This document shows, in pieces, positions 28,790 through 37,924 of a DNA stretch of 64,000 nt. Location of the stretch: assembly GCF_008807015.1 (NCBI RefSeq), contig NZ_CP031700.1, positions 372,001 through 436,000 of the forward strand. The letters run 5' to 3'. Below the pieces are notes generated by a model, which did no database searches, was not told the origin of the DNA, and worked only from the letters and a program-made list of their open reading frames with translations. Origin of the DNA: Neisseria zalophi (GTDB lineage: Bacteria; Pseudomonadota; Gammaproteobacteria; Burkholderiales; Neisseriaceae). A program made the translations under genes and the position numbers. Position 1 is the first letter of the stretch. Each line of letters starts with the position of its first letter.

Positions 28790-29926
28790 ATGAATAGTAT
28801 GAATAAAAAAGGACGCACCTTAAATAATGCAAAATTAATTGTAGTAAAGGTTGGTTCCAGTTTGGTTACCTCTGAGGGGCGTGGTATAGATCAGGCCGCT
28901 TTAAACCAGTGGGCAACACAAATTGCACAGTTACAAAAAAACGGTATTGATGTTGTTTTTGTATCCAGCGGGGCGATTGCCGAAGGTATCAAGCGTTTAG
29001 GTTGGCCGAAACGGCCAACGGCTTTAAATGAATTACAGGCCGCGGCAGCCGTCGGACAGATGGGGTTGGCGCAGGCTTATGAAACGGCATTTCATCCACA
29101 TAATATCCATACTGCTCAAATTTTGCTCACCCATGAAGATTTAAGTAACCGTACTCGTTATCTCAATGCGCGCAGCACATTGCGCATGTTGCTTTCCAAA
29201 GGCATTGTACCGATTATCAATGAAAATGATACGGTAACCATTGATGAGATCAAGTTGGGCGACAATGATACCTTAGGAGCACTGGTTACCAATTTGGTTG
29301 ATGCCGATATTCTGATTATTTTGACCGACCAAAAAGGTTTATATGATAGTGATCCGCGTAAAAACCCTCGGGCGCAGTTTATCAATTGTATTGAAGCAGA
29401 GCATCCGGAACTAGAGAAAATGGCGGGAGGGGCTGGTAGTGGTGTTGGCACAGGAGGTATGTATACTAAAGTTAGGGCTGCCAAACGGGCGGCATTGAGT
29501 GGCGCTTCTACTGTAGTGGCTTCCGGTCATGAAGAAAATATTTTAGTCCGCTTGATGAATGGTGAGCAAATTGGCACTTTATTTACCAGCAGTCATAGTC
29601 GGGTGGCGGCACGCAAGCAATGGTTGCTTGGGCATGTTCAACAGGCTGGTAGCATCATAGTTGATGAGGGCGCTGAAAACGCATTAATTCAAGGTCATCG
29701 AAGTTTGTTGCCGGTTGGTTGTGTGCGGGTAGACGGGCATTTTCACCGTGGTGAATTGGTTGCAGTTTTGAATACTGAAGGCAAGGAGATTGCCAGAGGA
29801 TTAGTAAATTATAGTAGTGGGGAAATCAGTAAAATTTTACGCATACCATCGGAATATATTGCTGATAAGCTCGGTTATGTGAACGAACCGGAATTGATAC
29901 ACCGGGATAATATGGCACATTGGTAA
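28790..29926 (+). CDS. proB: Glutamate 5-kinase
   Basis: 378 residues: an amino-acid kinase domain (about 13-265; [51 protein letters not shown]) and a C-terminal PUA domain (about 287-365). It phosphorylates L-glutamate in the first step of proline synthesis and is feedback-inhibited by proline. proA is not adjacent. Start at 28790, or at ATG 28799. Confidence 0.95.
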   Translation: MNSMNKKGRTLNNAKLIVVKVGSSLVTSEGRGIDQAALNQWATQIAQLQKNGIDVVFVSSGAIAEGIKRLGWPKRPTALNELQAAAAVGQMGLAQAYETAFHPHNIHTAQILLTHEDLSNRTRYLNARSTLRMLLSKGIVPIINENDTVTIDEIKLGDNDTLGALVTNLVDADILIILTDQKGLYDSDPRKNPRAQFINCIEAEHPELEKMAGGAGSGVGTGGMYTKVRAAKRAALSGASTVVASGHEENILVRLMNGEQIGTLFTSSHSRVAARKQWLLGHVQQAGSIIVDEGAENALIQGHRSLLPVGCVRVDGHFHRGELVAVLNTEGKEIARGLVNYSSGEISKILRIPSEYIADKLGYVNEPELIHRDNMAHW

Positions 29927-29931
29927 TATAA

Positions 29932-29970
29932 ATTCTGGCCGTCTGAAATATATTTTCAGACGGCCAGAAT
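29932..29970. terminator. Inverted DUS pair after proB
   Basis: A perfect 17-bp stem (29932-29948 with 29954-29970) made of two opposed DUS. There is no clear T run on either side, so termination may be weak. Confidence 0.6.
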
Positions 29971-29989
29971 AATATACAAGGAAATAAAA

Positions 29990-30415
29990 ATGATGACATT
30001 GACCACACTGGTTATTGCAGGCGCCTTTATGGTAGTGGCTATTCTTGCGGCGATTTTTGTTCCTCATCCGATTACATGGATAGCTTCCTTAATATTAGGA
30101 GGGTTGTTTTTCTTTGTTTTATTACCAAAATATAAAGGGCAACAGCAAGCTGTCATGCAAGGAGTAGAGATTCAGGCTACGGTACAGGAAGTACGCACAT
30201 GGAGCCGAAAAAAGGGGGATGATTATATAAACCGATACGAAGTTATTGCTACGGCACATAACCCGGAAACAGCCGAAATTGTCCGTTTTGTCAGCCCGCC
30301 AATGGAACAAAATCCCGAGCCTTATTTGAGCGAATATATTACCGTTAAGGTAGATTGGTCAAACCCGAATGCTTATGTGATGGATTTGTCATTTTTACCT
30401 TTTGCCATACCGTAA
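29990..30415 (+). CDS. Small membrane protein, DUF3592-like
   Basis: 141 residues: two membrane helices (about 5-24 and 29-46) then a soluble beta-rich domain (about 58-135). The pattern GVEIQATVQEVRTW ... YEVIATAHN ... YLSEYITVKVDWSNPNAYV resembles DUF3592-type domains, which have no assigned function. The ATG (two in a row) is preceded by AAGGAAA. It ends at a bidirectional terminator shared with tRNA-Lys. Not recognised more precisely. Confidence 0.7.
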   Translation: MMTLTTLVIAGAFMVVAILAAIFVPHPITWIASLILGGLFFFVLLPKYKGQQQAVMQGVEIQATVQEVRTWSRKKGDDYINRYEVIATAHNPETAEIVRFVSPPMEQNPEPYLSEYITVKVDWSNPNAYVMDLSFLPFAIP

Positions 30416-30465
30416 AAGAAAAATCCTGTTGGCCTTTAATGAAGTTTATTGGGAAATAAAAATAG

Positions 30466-30498
30466 TAAAAAGCCTAAACACATGGTTTAGGCTTTTTA
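30466..30498. terminator. Bidirectional terminator between membrane protein gene and tRNA-Lys
   Basis: A 14-bp stem (30466-30479 with 30485-30498) and 5-nt loop, with A5 on one arm and T5 on the other. It serves the plus-strand gene and the minus-strand tRNA. Confidence 0.85.
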
Positions 30499-30502
30499 AA
30501 TT

Positions 30503-30578
30503 TGGTGGGTCGTGAAGGATTCGAACCTTCGACCAACGGATTAAAAGTCCGCTGCTCTACCAGCTGAGCTAACGACCC
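30503..30578 (-). tRNA. tRNA-Lys (anticodon TTT)
   Basis: On the minus strand, a 76-nt cloverleaf begins GGGTCGTTAGCTCAGC, has the anticodon loop CTTTTAA and T-loop GGTTCGAATCC, and ends with an encoded CCA. The 7-bp acceptor stem (GGGTCGT/ACGACCC) is perfect, with discriminator A. It decodes AAA/AAG. Confidence 0.97.
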
Positions 30579-30591
30579 TGAAGAATGGCGA

Positions 30592-30620
30592 ATAATATAA
30601 AACTTATATTCGTCTGTCAA
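30592..30620 (-). promoter_or_regulatory. Promoter of tRNA-Lys
   Basis: On the minus strand, TTGACA (30615-30620) and TATTAT (30592-30597) are separated by 17 nt, a near-perfect sigma-70 promoter, about 14 bp before the tRNA 5' end. Confidence 0.75.
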
Positions 30621-30647
30621 TCCCAAACTTAATATTTTCTTAGCAAA

Positions 30648-33600
30648 CTAGAAAATTTCACGCCAGCTGATACGGCGGATAATACAGTTTCTACCTTGCA
30701 CTGCCGGTGATTCGCCGGTATTCAGTACTAAGAACCGGTTAGCTTGTTTGGCAAAACATTGGTTTTTAGGTACGGCGCCCGGGCCATTTTTGTGCATATC
30801 TGTACCATTTCCACCACTGTCGCCATCTAAAGTCACCGCACTGTCGGTAAGGCGTTGTAAGGGGTCGACATAAGAGAAGTTTACAATACCACCTTTCTTT
30901 TGGCCGTTGGCATAATAATGATCGAGAAGAACTGGGCGTTGGATAAAGTCTATATGCGCATCAGTACGTTTTAAGCCACCGCCTGTTTCGGCATTAACTG
31001 CCAATATCCAACTGTTGGCTTCTGTTGATACTTCGGTTGTTTCCGGCAGGCACACATCTCCGGCATTGGTTTTTTTCTCGGAAGATGAATAGATTCGGGT
31101 GCTGAGTACGGCAGTTCGGAGAATCATGGTTGGTTTGATAACAACACGTTCTCCATCATTTTCACCCAAACTGATTTTCCAACCTTTATGATTGGAGCGG
31201 ATAAGGTTATTGCTTAAGAAGCGGAATGATTGACCGTCTACATCTTGAGTAGTGAACGTTTGCTCTAATAAATCATCTGTTGTTGCCGGTTGTTCTTCAG
31301 ATGCATTTTCGTTGTAAGTTAAATCTTCGAAAACACCATATACGGCCTGTCTGTTTCTGTTATTTAAATCGGATTGATACATATCACTACCGGTGCCGAA
31401 TATCACCACATATTTATTAACCCCGCGGCGTGAAACGGCTGGGGCGGCAGTAATCGGTTGCGTGCTGGTGCCGGTAAAAATACGGGTCACTTTCCAGCTA
31501 TTGGGTTTGCCGCGTAAGTCAAAGCGATACATATTACCGCCGTAATCGCCTGCATAAGCAATATCGACAATGCCGTCGAAATCCATATCGAGCAGCGTGG
31601 GGCTGGATAAGCCACCGACACCGTTAGGCACATTAATTTTTTGAATGACTGTGCCGGCAGCAGCACCGGTTTTCACACCTGTTGATGCTTCCTGACCGAG
31701 TAGGTCATAAACATACAAAGCGGTTTCATTCAGGCTGTCGTTAATATCCTGACGGCGGTATCCGCTGCCCATAAATGCGGCATAACGCACATTTTCATTG
31801 GTGTTGACGGTTTCATCTGGATTGCGTTGGATAGAAACACGGCCAATTTGAGGTGTACCTACGGTATAGCCTAATGTATTGTTTCTGCCTTTTTCAGTTT
31901 CAAATAGAGGAACTTGACTATCCCAAACACTGGAGTTGCTGTTTAGGCCGACGGCTGTACCATTTTTATCTTTACCACCGACTTGTAAAGCGTAGGCACC
32001 GCGTCCGCCTTGTCCCATCGCACCGAACATAACTACTTGACGGTATTGGTTGGTTTCAGCATCGGTGCCTGTATTCGTATTGGCCGTACGGCGTACAACA
32101 AAACCACCATTAACCATATAACGGTGGGGGTGCTCGGTACCATATCCTTGAATGGCCACTTCTTTTAATGTTTTGCCAAGAGTTTCGCCACCATTTCCCG
32201 CATCACGTTCCATTGCTGCAGGGATATAGCTGAGTTTCAGCTCATAAGGATGGTTGTTCATGTTGGAACGTTGGAACAGATGTACCATGCCATCATTGGC
32301 AGCGGTAACTAAAAACTCCTGTCGGCCTTTATTGCCGCCGGTATCACCAATGGTCGCGATACCGCTATCCAGAATATCACCTAAGTCACGTTTACCTTGT
32401 ACTGGGTTTCCTTCTGAATCTAAGTTGCGGTCACGGTATGTTTGGCTATATGGGGCGGTTTCCGATTCACTTTTAATAGCAGCATCATTTTTGGTATTGC
32501 TGCGGATGGTCCATGGCATTAACGCAGCTTGCCATTCGTTCGGTTTGGCTGCGGGGAGACCGAAGAAATCATTGCTGCCATATTTGTTGAAATCATCCGC
32601 CCAGAAAACACCTTGTCCGTTATTAATCAGTGTCTTACGGTTGCCGAAATAGGGCAGTTGGTATGAGGTGCTGATGGTGCGGTCGGCATTGATATTGTAG
32701 AAGCGTAGTTGGCTGCTCCAATATTGAGGATCCAACTGTACGGTAACCGCCGTATCAGGCACATTATCATTGCCGCTATTGCCGGTAATCGCCGGAGCGG
32801 ATGTGCCGACACCTTCTTCTGCTTGGTTTAGGTTTTGGTTTTCAATGCTGTTGAAAATACCTTGGAATGCTTCAATTAAGCCATCTTCATTCAATGCATT
32901 ATAAAAATAGCCCTGTTGGCTGGCACCTTTTTCAAGATACTTTCGCCCATCCGGTGACAGGCCACTGCCAAATCCGACTGTGTAAGTTTCAATAATCTGT
33001 TGGGCATACCGGCTTCTTCCGTTGCTGTCTCTAGGGTCGGCAGGGTCTCCGTTCCAGCTTTTCCCTGTGCGGTCGGTGCCAGTTGTTTTAAAGTCCCGAT
33101 TGGCAAGAATATGGCTGAAAAATCTTAAACCGGATGGTTCATTGTTATTATCGCGATCCCAAAAGGTATGGTAGGAATTTACACCACCAACGCACTGACC
33201 GGGAACGTTGCGTGTGTTGCCAAAGTATGGGTCGTCAGGATTGAAGGTTTGTCGTGCATTACGGTCACAGCTCAGATTCGCATCACCATCTGATAGAACT
33301 ACAATATAGTTTTTTTGGCAGCGGTATTGTGTATTGTCCCTTACTGTTTTTGAAATCTCATAATAGCGGGGTGTTGTCGGAGTGCCGCCTCCAGGGTTAA
33401 TTCTATCTATATGGTTGAGGATGACATTGTAGTCGTCAGTATAGCCTTGTAGATCAACATTACTGTTATTGTTTAAGGTTTTGAAGCCCCAATTGATTTG
33501 GTCGGTATATTTATTGACAACAGTTTTGAGCGCATCTCGAGTAATCTGCATTCTTGATTTTAACCTGTTGTTTGCATTAGGGTATACCCCGTCTTTTTCT

Positions 33601-33818
33601 GGAACCCATTGCATACTGCCCGAGTCATCAATAAATAACATGACATTGGGTTTGACTTGTCCGGCACCACCGGAAATAGTAGTTTGTTTTTGAAGATACA
33701 GCGGGGTATCGGCGAATTGGGCAGCTGAACTGCCGGTTGCCAATAGTGGGAATGCGGCAAAAAGACTGTAAATAATCGGACGCACGGGTGTGCGCAGGCG
33801 GAGTGATGTTTTTTTCAT
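30648..33818 (-). CDS. pilC: PilC/PilY1 type IV pilus-associated adhesin
   Basis: 1056 residues from ATG 33818, just before a signal peptide (about 1-33). An N-terminal von Willebrand A-like region contains the MIDAS motif DDSGS (64-68) and a later IVVLSDGDANL strand. The C-terminal half is a PilY1 beta-propeller (NDGMVHLFQ, PSLLDMDFDGIVDIAYAGD-type calcium loop near 743-757, GNMYRFDLRG). PilC sits at the pilus tip or outer membrane and controls pilus extension, adhesion and competence. The classical meningococcal pilC genes phase-vary through a G tract in the signal peptide codons; here only an A7 run follows the ATG. Transcription is away from carA. Confidence 0.9.
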   Translation of the reverse strand: MKKTSLRLRTPVRPIIYSLFAAFPLLATGSSAAQFADTPLYLQKQTTISGGAGQVKPNVMLFIDDSGSMQWVPEKDGVYPNANNRLKSRMQITRDALKTVVNKYTDQINWGFKTLNNNSNVDLQGYTDDYNVILNHIDRINPGGGTPTTPRYYEISKTVRDNTQYRCQKNYIVVLSDGDANLSCDRNARQTFNPDDPYFGNTRNVPGQCVGGVNSYHTFWDRDNNNEPSGLRFFSHILANRDFKTTGTDRTGKSWNGDPADPRDSNGRSRYAQQIIETYTVGFGSGLSPDGRKYLEKGASQQGYFYNALNEDGLIEAFQGIFNSIENQNLNQAEEGVGTSAPAITGNSGNDNVPDTAVTVQLDPQYWSSQLRFYNINADRTISTSYQLPYFGNRKTLINNGQGVFWADDFNKYGSNDFFGLPAAKPNEWQAALMPWTIRSNTKNDAAIKSESETAPYSQTYRDRNLDSEGNPVQGKRDLGDILDSGIATIGDTGGNKGRQEFLVTAANDGMVHLFQRSNMNNHPYELKLSYIPAAMERDAGNGGETLGKTLKEVAIQGYGTEHPHRYMVNGGFVVRRTANTNTGTDAETNQYRQVVMFGAMGQGGRGAYALQVGGKDKNGTAVGLNSNSSVWDSQVPLFETEKGRNNTLGYTVGTPQIGRVSIQRNPDETVNTNENVRYAAFMGSGYRRQDINDSLNETALYVYDLLGQEASTGVKTGAAAGTVIQKINVPNGVGGLSSPTLLDMDFDGIVDIAYAGDYGGNMYRFDLRGKPNSWKVTRIFTGTSTQPITAAPAVSRRGVNKYVVIFGTGSDMYQSDLNNRNRQAVYGVFEDLTYNENASEEQPATTDDLLEQTFTTQDVDGQSFRFLSNNLIRSNHKGWKISLGENDGERVVIKPTMILRTAVLSTRIYSSSEKKTNAGDVCLPETTEVSTEANSWILAVNAETGGGLKRTDAHIDFIQRPVLLDHYYANGQKKGGIVNFSYVDPLQRLTDSAVTLDGDSGGNGTDMHKNGPGAVPKNQCFAKQANRFLVLNTGESPAVQGRNCIIRRISWREIF

Positions 33819-34037
33819 AATGTGCCGTCTTTCATTTTTAGCGCTGTTTATAGACAGCGGCATATCATTATTGTTGGAAATCGTAACGATTTTAGCATAT
33901 CTGTTTGGTATGGCTTATTAGTTTGTATCATCAAGATTTTATTCGGCAGTGGTTTTGGCAAAAATGAAACAATATCTACCGTTGTTATGTGATGGAGTAA
34001 GTGGTCATCCCAAAGAACAGGGTTACTGCCTCTTTTC

Positions 34038-34066
34038 TTGAGTTTCGGCCTTTTTTGGCTTAGAAT
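34038..34066 (+). promoter_or_regulatory. Putative sigma-70 promoter ahead of the carA leader
   Basis: TTGAGT (34038-34043) and TAGAAT (34061-34066) are separated by 17 nt. No plus-strand gene lies upstream, so this promoter would make the short terminated RNA or the carA transcript. Confidence 0.55.
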
Positions 34067-34072
34067 ACATTG

Positions 34073-34149
34073 CTTGTGTGGCATAGCGTTATACCCTGAA
34101 AAAGCACGTAACACAGTTTACCGACAAGCTGTGCGGCGTGTTTTTTTTT
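34073..34149 (+). ncRNA. Candidate carA leader/attenuator or small RNA
   Basis: From the predicted start near 34073 the transcript would run about 75 nt into a strong Rho-independent terminator, then 93 nt further to carA. The leader has no ATG. GTTA at 34088-34091 and TGTGT just upstream could pair with the terminator's left arm, which would allow an antiterminator, but this is weak. Either transcription attenuation of carA or an independent small RNA would explain it. Confidence 0.4.
34105..34149 (+). terminator. Strong terminator upstream of carA
   Basis: Two stacked helices (34105-34109 with 34136-34140, and 34112-34119 with 34126-34133) around a 2x2 internal loop, then T9 (34141-34149). 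It is oriented to stop plus-strand transcription although no plus-strand gene precedes it. The gap 33819-34241 also holds an opposed DUS pair (34165-34174 and 34198-34207). Confidence 0.75.
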
Positions 34150-34241
34150 AGCCGGATACTTTAGGCCGTCTGAAAAATTATTTTTGCTGCTATGCTTTTC
34201 AGACGGCTTGCTTACAAAATCAAATCTTACAGGAAATCATC

Positions 34242-35375
34242 ATGACGACCCCCGCAATTCTTGTTCTCGCCGACGGCAGTGTGTTTCACGGTATTTCTAT
34301 CGGCTATGAAGGCCGAACTTCCGGAGAAGTAGTATTCAATACCTCAATGACAGGATATCAGGAAATTCTGACTGATCCTTCTTACCGCAAGCAGATTGTG
34401 ACGCTGACTTACCCCCATATCGGCAATACCGGTACCAACGGTGAAGACGTAGAAAGTAAAGAAGTGCATGCGGCCGGTTTGATTATTCGTGACTTGCCGA
34501 TTTTGCACAGCAATTTCCGCAGCGAAGAAAGCCTGCAAGATTATTTGGTGCGCAACAAAACCGTTGCCATTGCCGATATTGACACCCGTCGTTTGACCCG
34601 TATTTTGCGTGATAAAGGTGCGCAAGCAGGGGCGATTCTGACTGGGGAGGATGCTACCGAAGACAAAGCGCATGAATTGATTGCCGCTTTCGGCAGCATG
34701 GTAGGCAAAGATTTGGCGCAGGAAGTGACTTGTGAGCAATCTTATGAGTGGACGGAGGGCGAGTGGCATTTGGGTGAAGGTTTCAAACAGCCTGCTACCC
34801 AGCCTTATCATGTTGTTGCCTATGATTTTGGTGTGAAAACCAATATTTTGCGGATGTTGGCCGAGCGTGGTTGCCGTTTAACCGTTGTGCCGGCGAAAAC
34901 GCCTGCCGAAGATGTGTTGGCAATGAATCCTGATGGTGTATTTTTATCCAATGGCCCCGGCGATCCCGAGCCATGCGATTACGCCATTACTGCCGTGAAA
35001 ACTTTATTGGAAAGTAAAAAACCATTATTCGGCATTTGCTTGGGGCATCAATTATTGGGCTTGGCTGTAGGCGGTAAAACCCGCAAGATGGCATTCGGCC
35101 ATCATGGTGCCAACCATCCGGTACAGGATTTAGACAGTAAAAAAGTGATGATTACCAGTCAAAACCATGGTTTTGAAGTGGATGCCGACAGCCTGCCGGA
35201 TTATGTGAAAGTGACCCACCGTTCGCTGTTCGACGGTTCTTTACAAGGCATCGAGTTAACCGACCGTGCCGCTTTCAGTTTCCAAGGCCACCCCGAAGCC
35301 AGCCCCGGCCCGCATGATGTGGCTTATCTGTTTGATAAGTTTATCGACAATATCAAAGCTGCTAAGGCCGTCTGA
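34242..35375 (+). CDS. carA: Carbamoyl-phosphate synthase small subunit
   Basis: 377 residues: N-terminal CarA domain and a C-terminal class I glutamine amidotransferase with the nucleophile in [13 protein letters not shown], the QNHGFEVD segment and the His-Glu pair in [13 protein letters not shown]. It supplies ammonia to CarB for arginine and pyrimidine synthesis. carB is not adjacent. The stop codon TGA is part of a DUS (35367-35376), which also encodes the last residues AV. Confidence 0.95.
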   Translation: MTTPAILVLADGSVFHGISIGYEGRTSGEVVFNTSMTGYQEILTDPSYRKQIVTLTYPHIGNTGTNGEDVESKEVHAAGLIIRDLPILHSNFRSEESLQDYLVRNKTVAIADIDTRRLTRILRDKGAQAGAILTGEDATEDKAHELIAAFGSMVGKDLAQEVTCEQSYEWTEGEWHLGEGFKQPATQPYHVVAYDFGVKTNILRMLAERGCRLTVVPAKTPAEDVLAMNPDGVFLSNGPGDPEPCDYAITAVKTLLESKKPLFGICLGHQLLGLAVGGKTRKMAFGHHGANHPVQDLDSKKVMITSQNHGFEVDADSLPDYVKVTHRSLFDGSLQGIELTDRAAFSFQGHPEASPGPHDVAYLFDKFIDNIKAAKAV

Positions 35376-35398
35376 AACCAATAAAGAAGGATGAAATA

Positions 35399-36673
35399 AT
35401 GAAACTTGAAACCCAAGCTATTCATGTAGGGTATAGCCCCGAGCCCACTACTAAATCTGTTGCCGTGCCGATTTATCAAACCGCCAGCTATGCTTTTGAC
35501 AATACTCAGCATGGTGCAGATTTATTTAATCTGAATGTGGCCGGCAATATCTATACCCGCATTATGAACCCCACTACAGCAGTTTTGGAAGAGCGCCTGG
35601 CTGCGATTGAGGGCGGTATTGCCGCGTTGTGTGTTGCCAGCGGTATGGCGGCGATTACTTATACCGTGCAAACATTGGCCGAAGCGGGCGATAATATTAT
35701 CGCTACCAAAACGCTTTACGGCGGTACCTATAACCTATTTGCCCACACCCTGCCCAAACAAGGTATCGAAGTGCGTTTTATTGATGCGGACAAACCGGAA
35801 GATATTGTCAAATATACCGACGAACGCACCAAGTTGGTTTATTGCGAGAGTATCGGCAATCCGGCGATTAATGTGGTGGATATTCCCGCTTTCGCGCAAG
35901 CGGCTCATGCGCAAGGCTTGCCTCTGGTGGTGGATAATACCGTTGCTTCCCCCGCTTTATGCCGCCCGATCGAGTTGGGTGCGGATATTGTGGTGGAGTC
36001 GCTCACCAAATATATTAATGGCCATGGCAACAGTATTGGTGGGGCGATTATCGATAGCGGCAAATTTGATTGGACAAAAGGCGATCGTTTCCACGTATTG
36101 ACAACGCCCGATGTGTCTTATCATGGCGTGAATTATAGCGAACATTTCGGTGCTGCCGCCTTTATCGCCCGTGCCCGTGTAGTGCCGCTGCGTAATACCG
36201 GTGCCGCCATCAGCCCGATGAATGTTTTTTTGATTTTACAGGGCTTGGAAACATTGGCTTTGCGCATGGAGCGACACAGTGAAAACGCTCTGAAAGTAGC
36301 CGAGTTTTTGCAAAACCACCCGCAAGTAGCATGGGTCAATTATCCCGGCTTGGCCGATAGCCCATATAAAGCGTTAATCGAACGAGATTTTAGCGGCAAA
36401 GCTTCGGGCTTGTTGAGTTTCGGCATTAAAGGCGGCATTGAAGCGGGCGGTAAGTTTATTGATGCACTGCAACTGTTTACCCGCTTGGTGAATATCGGTG
36501 ATGCCAAATCGTTGGCGACACATCCTGCCAGCACCACTCACCGCCAATTGAATGCGGAAGAATTAGCGCAAGCAGGAGTGGGTGAAGACATGGTGCGCTT
36601 GTCTGTCGGCATTGAGCATATTGATGATTTGCTTGCCGATTTAAAGCAGGCTTTAACTGCATCGAGTAATTAA
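35399..36673 (+). CDS. metY: O-acetylhomoserine sulfhydrylase / aminocarboxypropyltransferase
   Basis: 424-residue PLP enzyme of the Cys/Met metabolism family. The PLP lysine lies in SLTKYINGHG (about 204), with SGMAAITYTVQTL and LVVDNTVASPALCRP upstream, and the C-terminal THPASTTHRQL. It makes homocysteine from O-acetylhomoserine and sulfide. The length (about 425-430) and GIKGG insertion fit MetY rather than MetB/MetC. It begins 23 nt after carA; shared transcription is possible but the pathways are unrelated. Confidence 0.92.
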   Translation: MKLETQAIHVGYSPEPTTKSVAVPIYQTASYAFDNTQHGADLFNLNVAGNIYTRIMNPTTAVLEERLAAIEGGIAALCVASGMAAITYTVQTLAEAGDNIIATKTLYGGTYNLFAHTLPKQGIEVRFIDADKPEDIVKYTDERTKLVYCESIGNPAINVVDIPAFAQAAHAQGLPLVVDNTVASPALCRPIELGADIVVESLTKYINGHGNSIGGAIIDSGKFDWTKGDRFHVLTTPDVSYHGVNYSEHFGAAAFIARARVVPLRNTGAAISPMNVFLILQGLETLALRMERHSENALKVAEFLQNHPQVAWVNYPGLADSPYKALIERDFSGKASGLLSFGIKGGIEAGGKFIDALQLFTRLVNIGDAKSLATHPASTTHRQLNAEELAQAGVGEDMVRLSVGIEHIDDLLADLKQALTASSN

Positions 36674-36707
36674 ATATTTTATTTCAAAAATAAAATTATG
36701 ATTGAAT

Positions 36708-36744
36708 AGAAAAAGGCGGATGATTGATTCATCCGCCTTTTTCT
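36708..36744. terminator. Bidirectional terminator after metY
   Basis: A perfect 16-bp stem (36708-36723 with 36729-36744) and 5-nt loop, with A- and T-rich ends suited to both strands. Confidence 0.85.
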
Positions 36745-36793
36745 AGGTTTTTTGTACAATAGGAAAAATGGTTTTTCAGTATTGCAGTATTTC

Positions 36794-36824
36794 AAAGCCG
36801 TCTGAAAAGTTTTCAGACGGCTTT
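36794..36824. terminator. DUS-pair hairpin between metY and the DUF4124-like gene
   Basis: Two opposed DUS almost touching (36797-36806 and 36812-36821) form a stem of about 14 bp, closing with A and T runs. It lies 14 nt beyond the stop of the minus-strand gene. Confidence 0.8.
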
Positions 36825-36838
36825 TAATTTAAATATGA

Positions 36839-37540
36839 TTAATGTTTCATTTCAAATTGCATGGCGCGGATACTGGCTTCATAGTCAAGTACATCGCGTT
36901 GCAAACTATTGATTTTAGCTTTATCCCCTTGTTTGCGTGCAGCATTGAGTTGAGCACGTGTTTGGGCTAAAGCAGATTGTTGGTCGCGGATTTCATTTTT
37001 TATAATCTGCTGACGTGAAAGCTGCTGTTCGGCAGGTGGAGTAGAAATTTTCGGTACCACAATCACTGGTGTTCGCCGTTTTTGTTTTTCATTACGCAGT
37101 TTGATTTCCATATCTTGGGAAGCCGCATCAATAGTATTGGTGATGCTGGTGTTTGGCGTTGACGGGGAAATCTTAATGTCATCATTTGGAATAGATGGTA
37201 TGGTTTTGAAGATATCATCTATTTCATGCGCTTCGAAAGTTTGTGGTGCTTCTGTTTCGGAAGGATTGACTTTTTTAGGTATGCCGTCTTTTTTAGCAGC
37301 AGGGCTATTCGAGGGCTTTTTGGGGGCAGCCGATTCTATAACCGTAGTATCTTCAGATGAAACAGGTTTGGGTGCATTGCGATCCGAACCGCTCATTTGC
37401 GACGGTTGGCAGCTGGCATTCAGTTTTTCAGTAGAAAAAACAGCACGATTGCCGTCTTTACAGATATAAGTTACGGCATGGGCGGGTAGGGCGGCAGTTA
37501 GGCCGAGACTGAGTGCCATGCAGTATAAAAGCGGTTTCAT
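36839..37540 (-). CDS. Secreted protein with DUF4124-like N-terminus and coiled coil
   Basis: 233 residues from ATG 37540 (a signal peptide MKPLLYCMALSLGLTAALPA begins here; an upstream ATG would add nine residues). The mature N-terminus VTYICKDGNRAVFSTEKLNASC resembles DUF4124 (first 20 residues carry the match). A long low-complexity Pro/Ser/Lys linker (about 45-165) follows, then a Gln/Lys-rich coiled coil (about 170-230). Probably periplasmic. Function unknown. Confidence 0.7.
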   Translation of the reverse strand: MKPLLYCMALSLGLTAALPAHAVTYICKDGNRAVFSTEKLNASCQPSQMSGSDRNAPKPVSSEDTTVIESAAPKKPSNSPAAKKDGIPKKVNPSETEAPQTFEAHEIDDIFKTIPSIPNDDIKISPSTPNTSITNTIDAASQDMEIKLRNEKQKRRTPVIVVPKISTPPAEQQLSRQQIIKNEIRDQQSALAQTRAQLNAARKQGDKAKINSLQRDVLDYEASIRAMQFEMKH

Positions 37541-37924
37541 GAATAAATAGTGAGTATTAGGAGTCATTTGCTCATTATAACGGGATTGTGTGTAAAAATA
37601 AGTTTGGGTGGTTAAACGGTTTTATATCTCGCTAAAATAGAAAATCGACTAAAAAAGAACCGGTGTGTTAGTGCTTCGGGTAGTTATGATGTCGTTATTG
37701 GAATTCAGACGGCCATATCTAATCTAATTGAGATGGGCAAAAGCCTGTTAAATAGCTTACCGCAAAAAACGGATGATAAGTTGCTATGGTTATTATCGGT
37801 TTAACATTTTTTTGCTAAAACAACAATATTGGCATATTAAACCTTACATTATAGGGCGGAAGAAGATGAACCTGTTTTGTTCATTTCATTCCGCCCTACA
37901 TTTTACAGCTTATAAATAGATAGC
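37541..37924. other. 384-bp gap with one DUS and an inverted repeat
   Basis: Holds a DUS (about 37704-37713) and a 10-bp inverted repeat TAGGGCGGAA (37852-37861) / TTCCGCCCTA, with an inner ATGAAC/GTTCAT pair, next to the end of the lipoprotein gene. It could be that gene's terminator, but there is no T run. Nothing else recognised. Confidence 0.5.

Noticed and set aside
30648..33818. Frameshift or phase-variable interruption of pilC
   Set aside because: The frame is open from signal peptide to the C-terminus; no G tract or broken frame was found.
33848..34114. An 88-codon minus-strand frame upstream of pilC
   Set aside because: No recognisable domain, it overlaps the pilC start, and it lies opposite the candidate carA leader.
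34242..36673. carA and metY as a functional operon
   Set aside because: The short gap allows co-transcription, but the pathways are unrelated and there is no shared regulatory element I can see.
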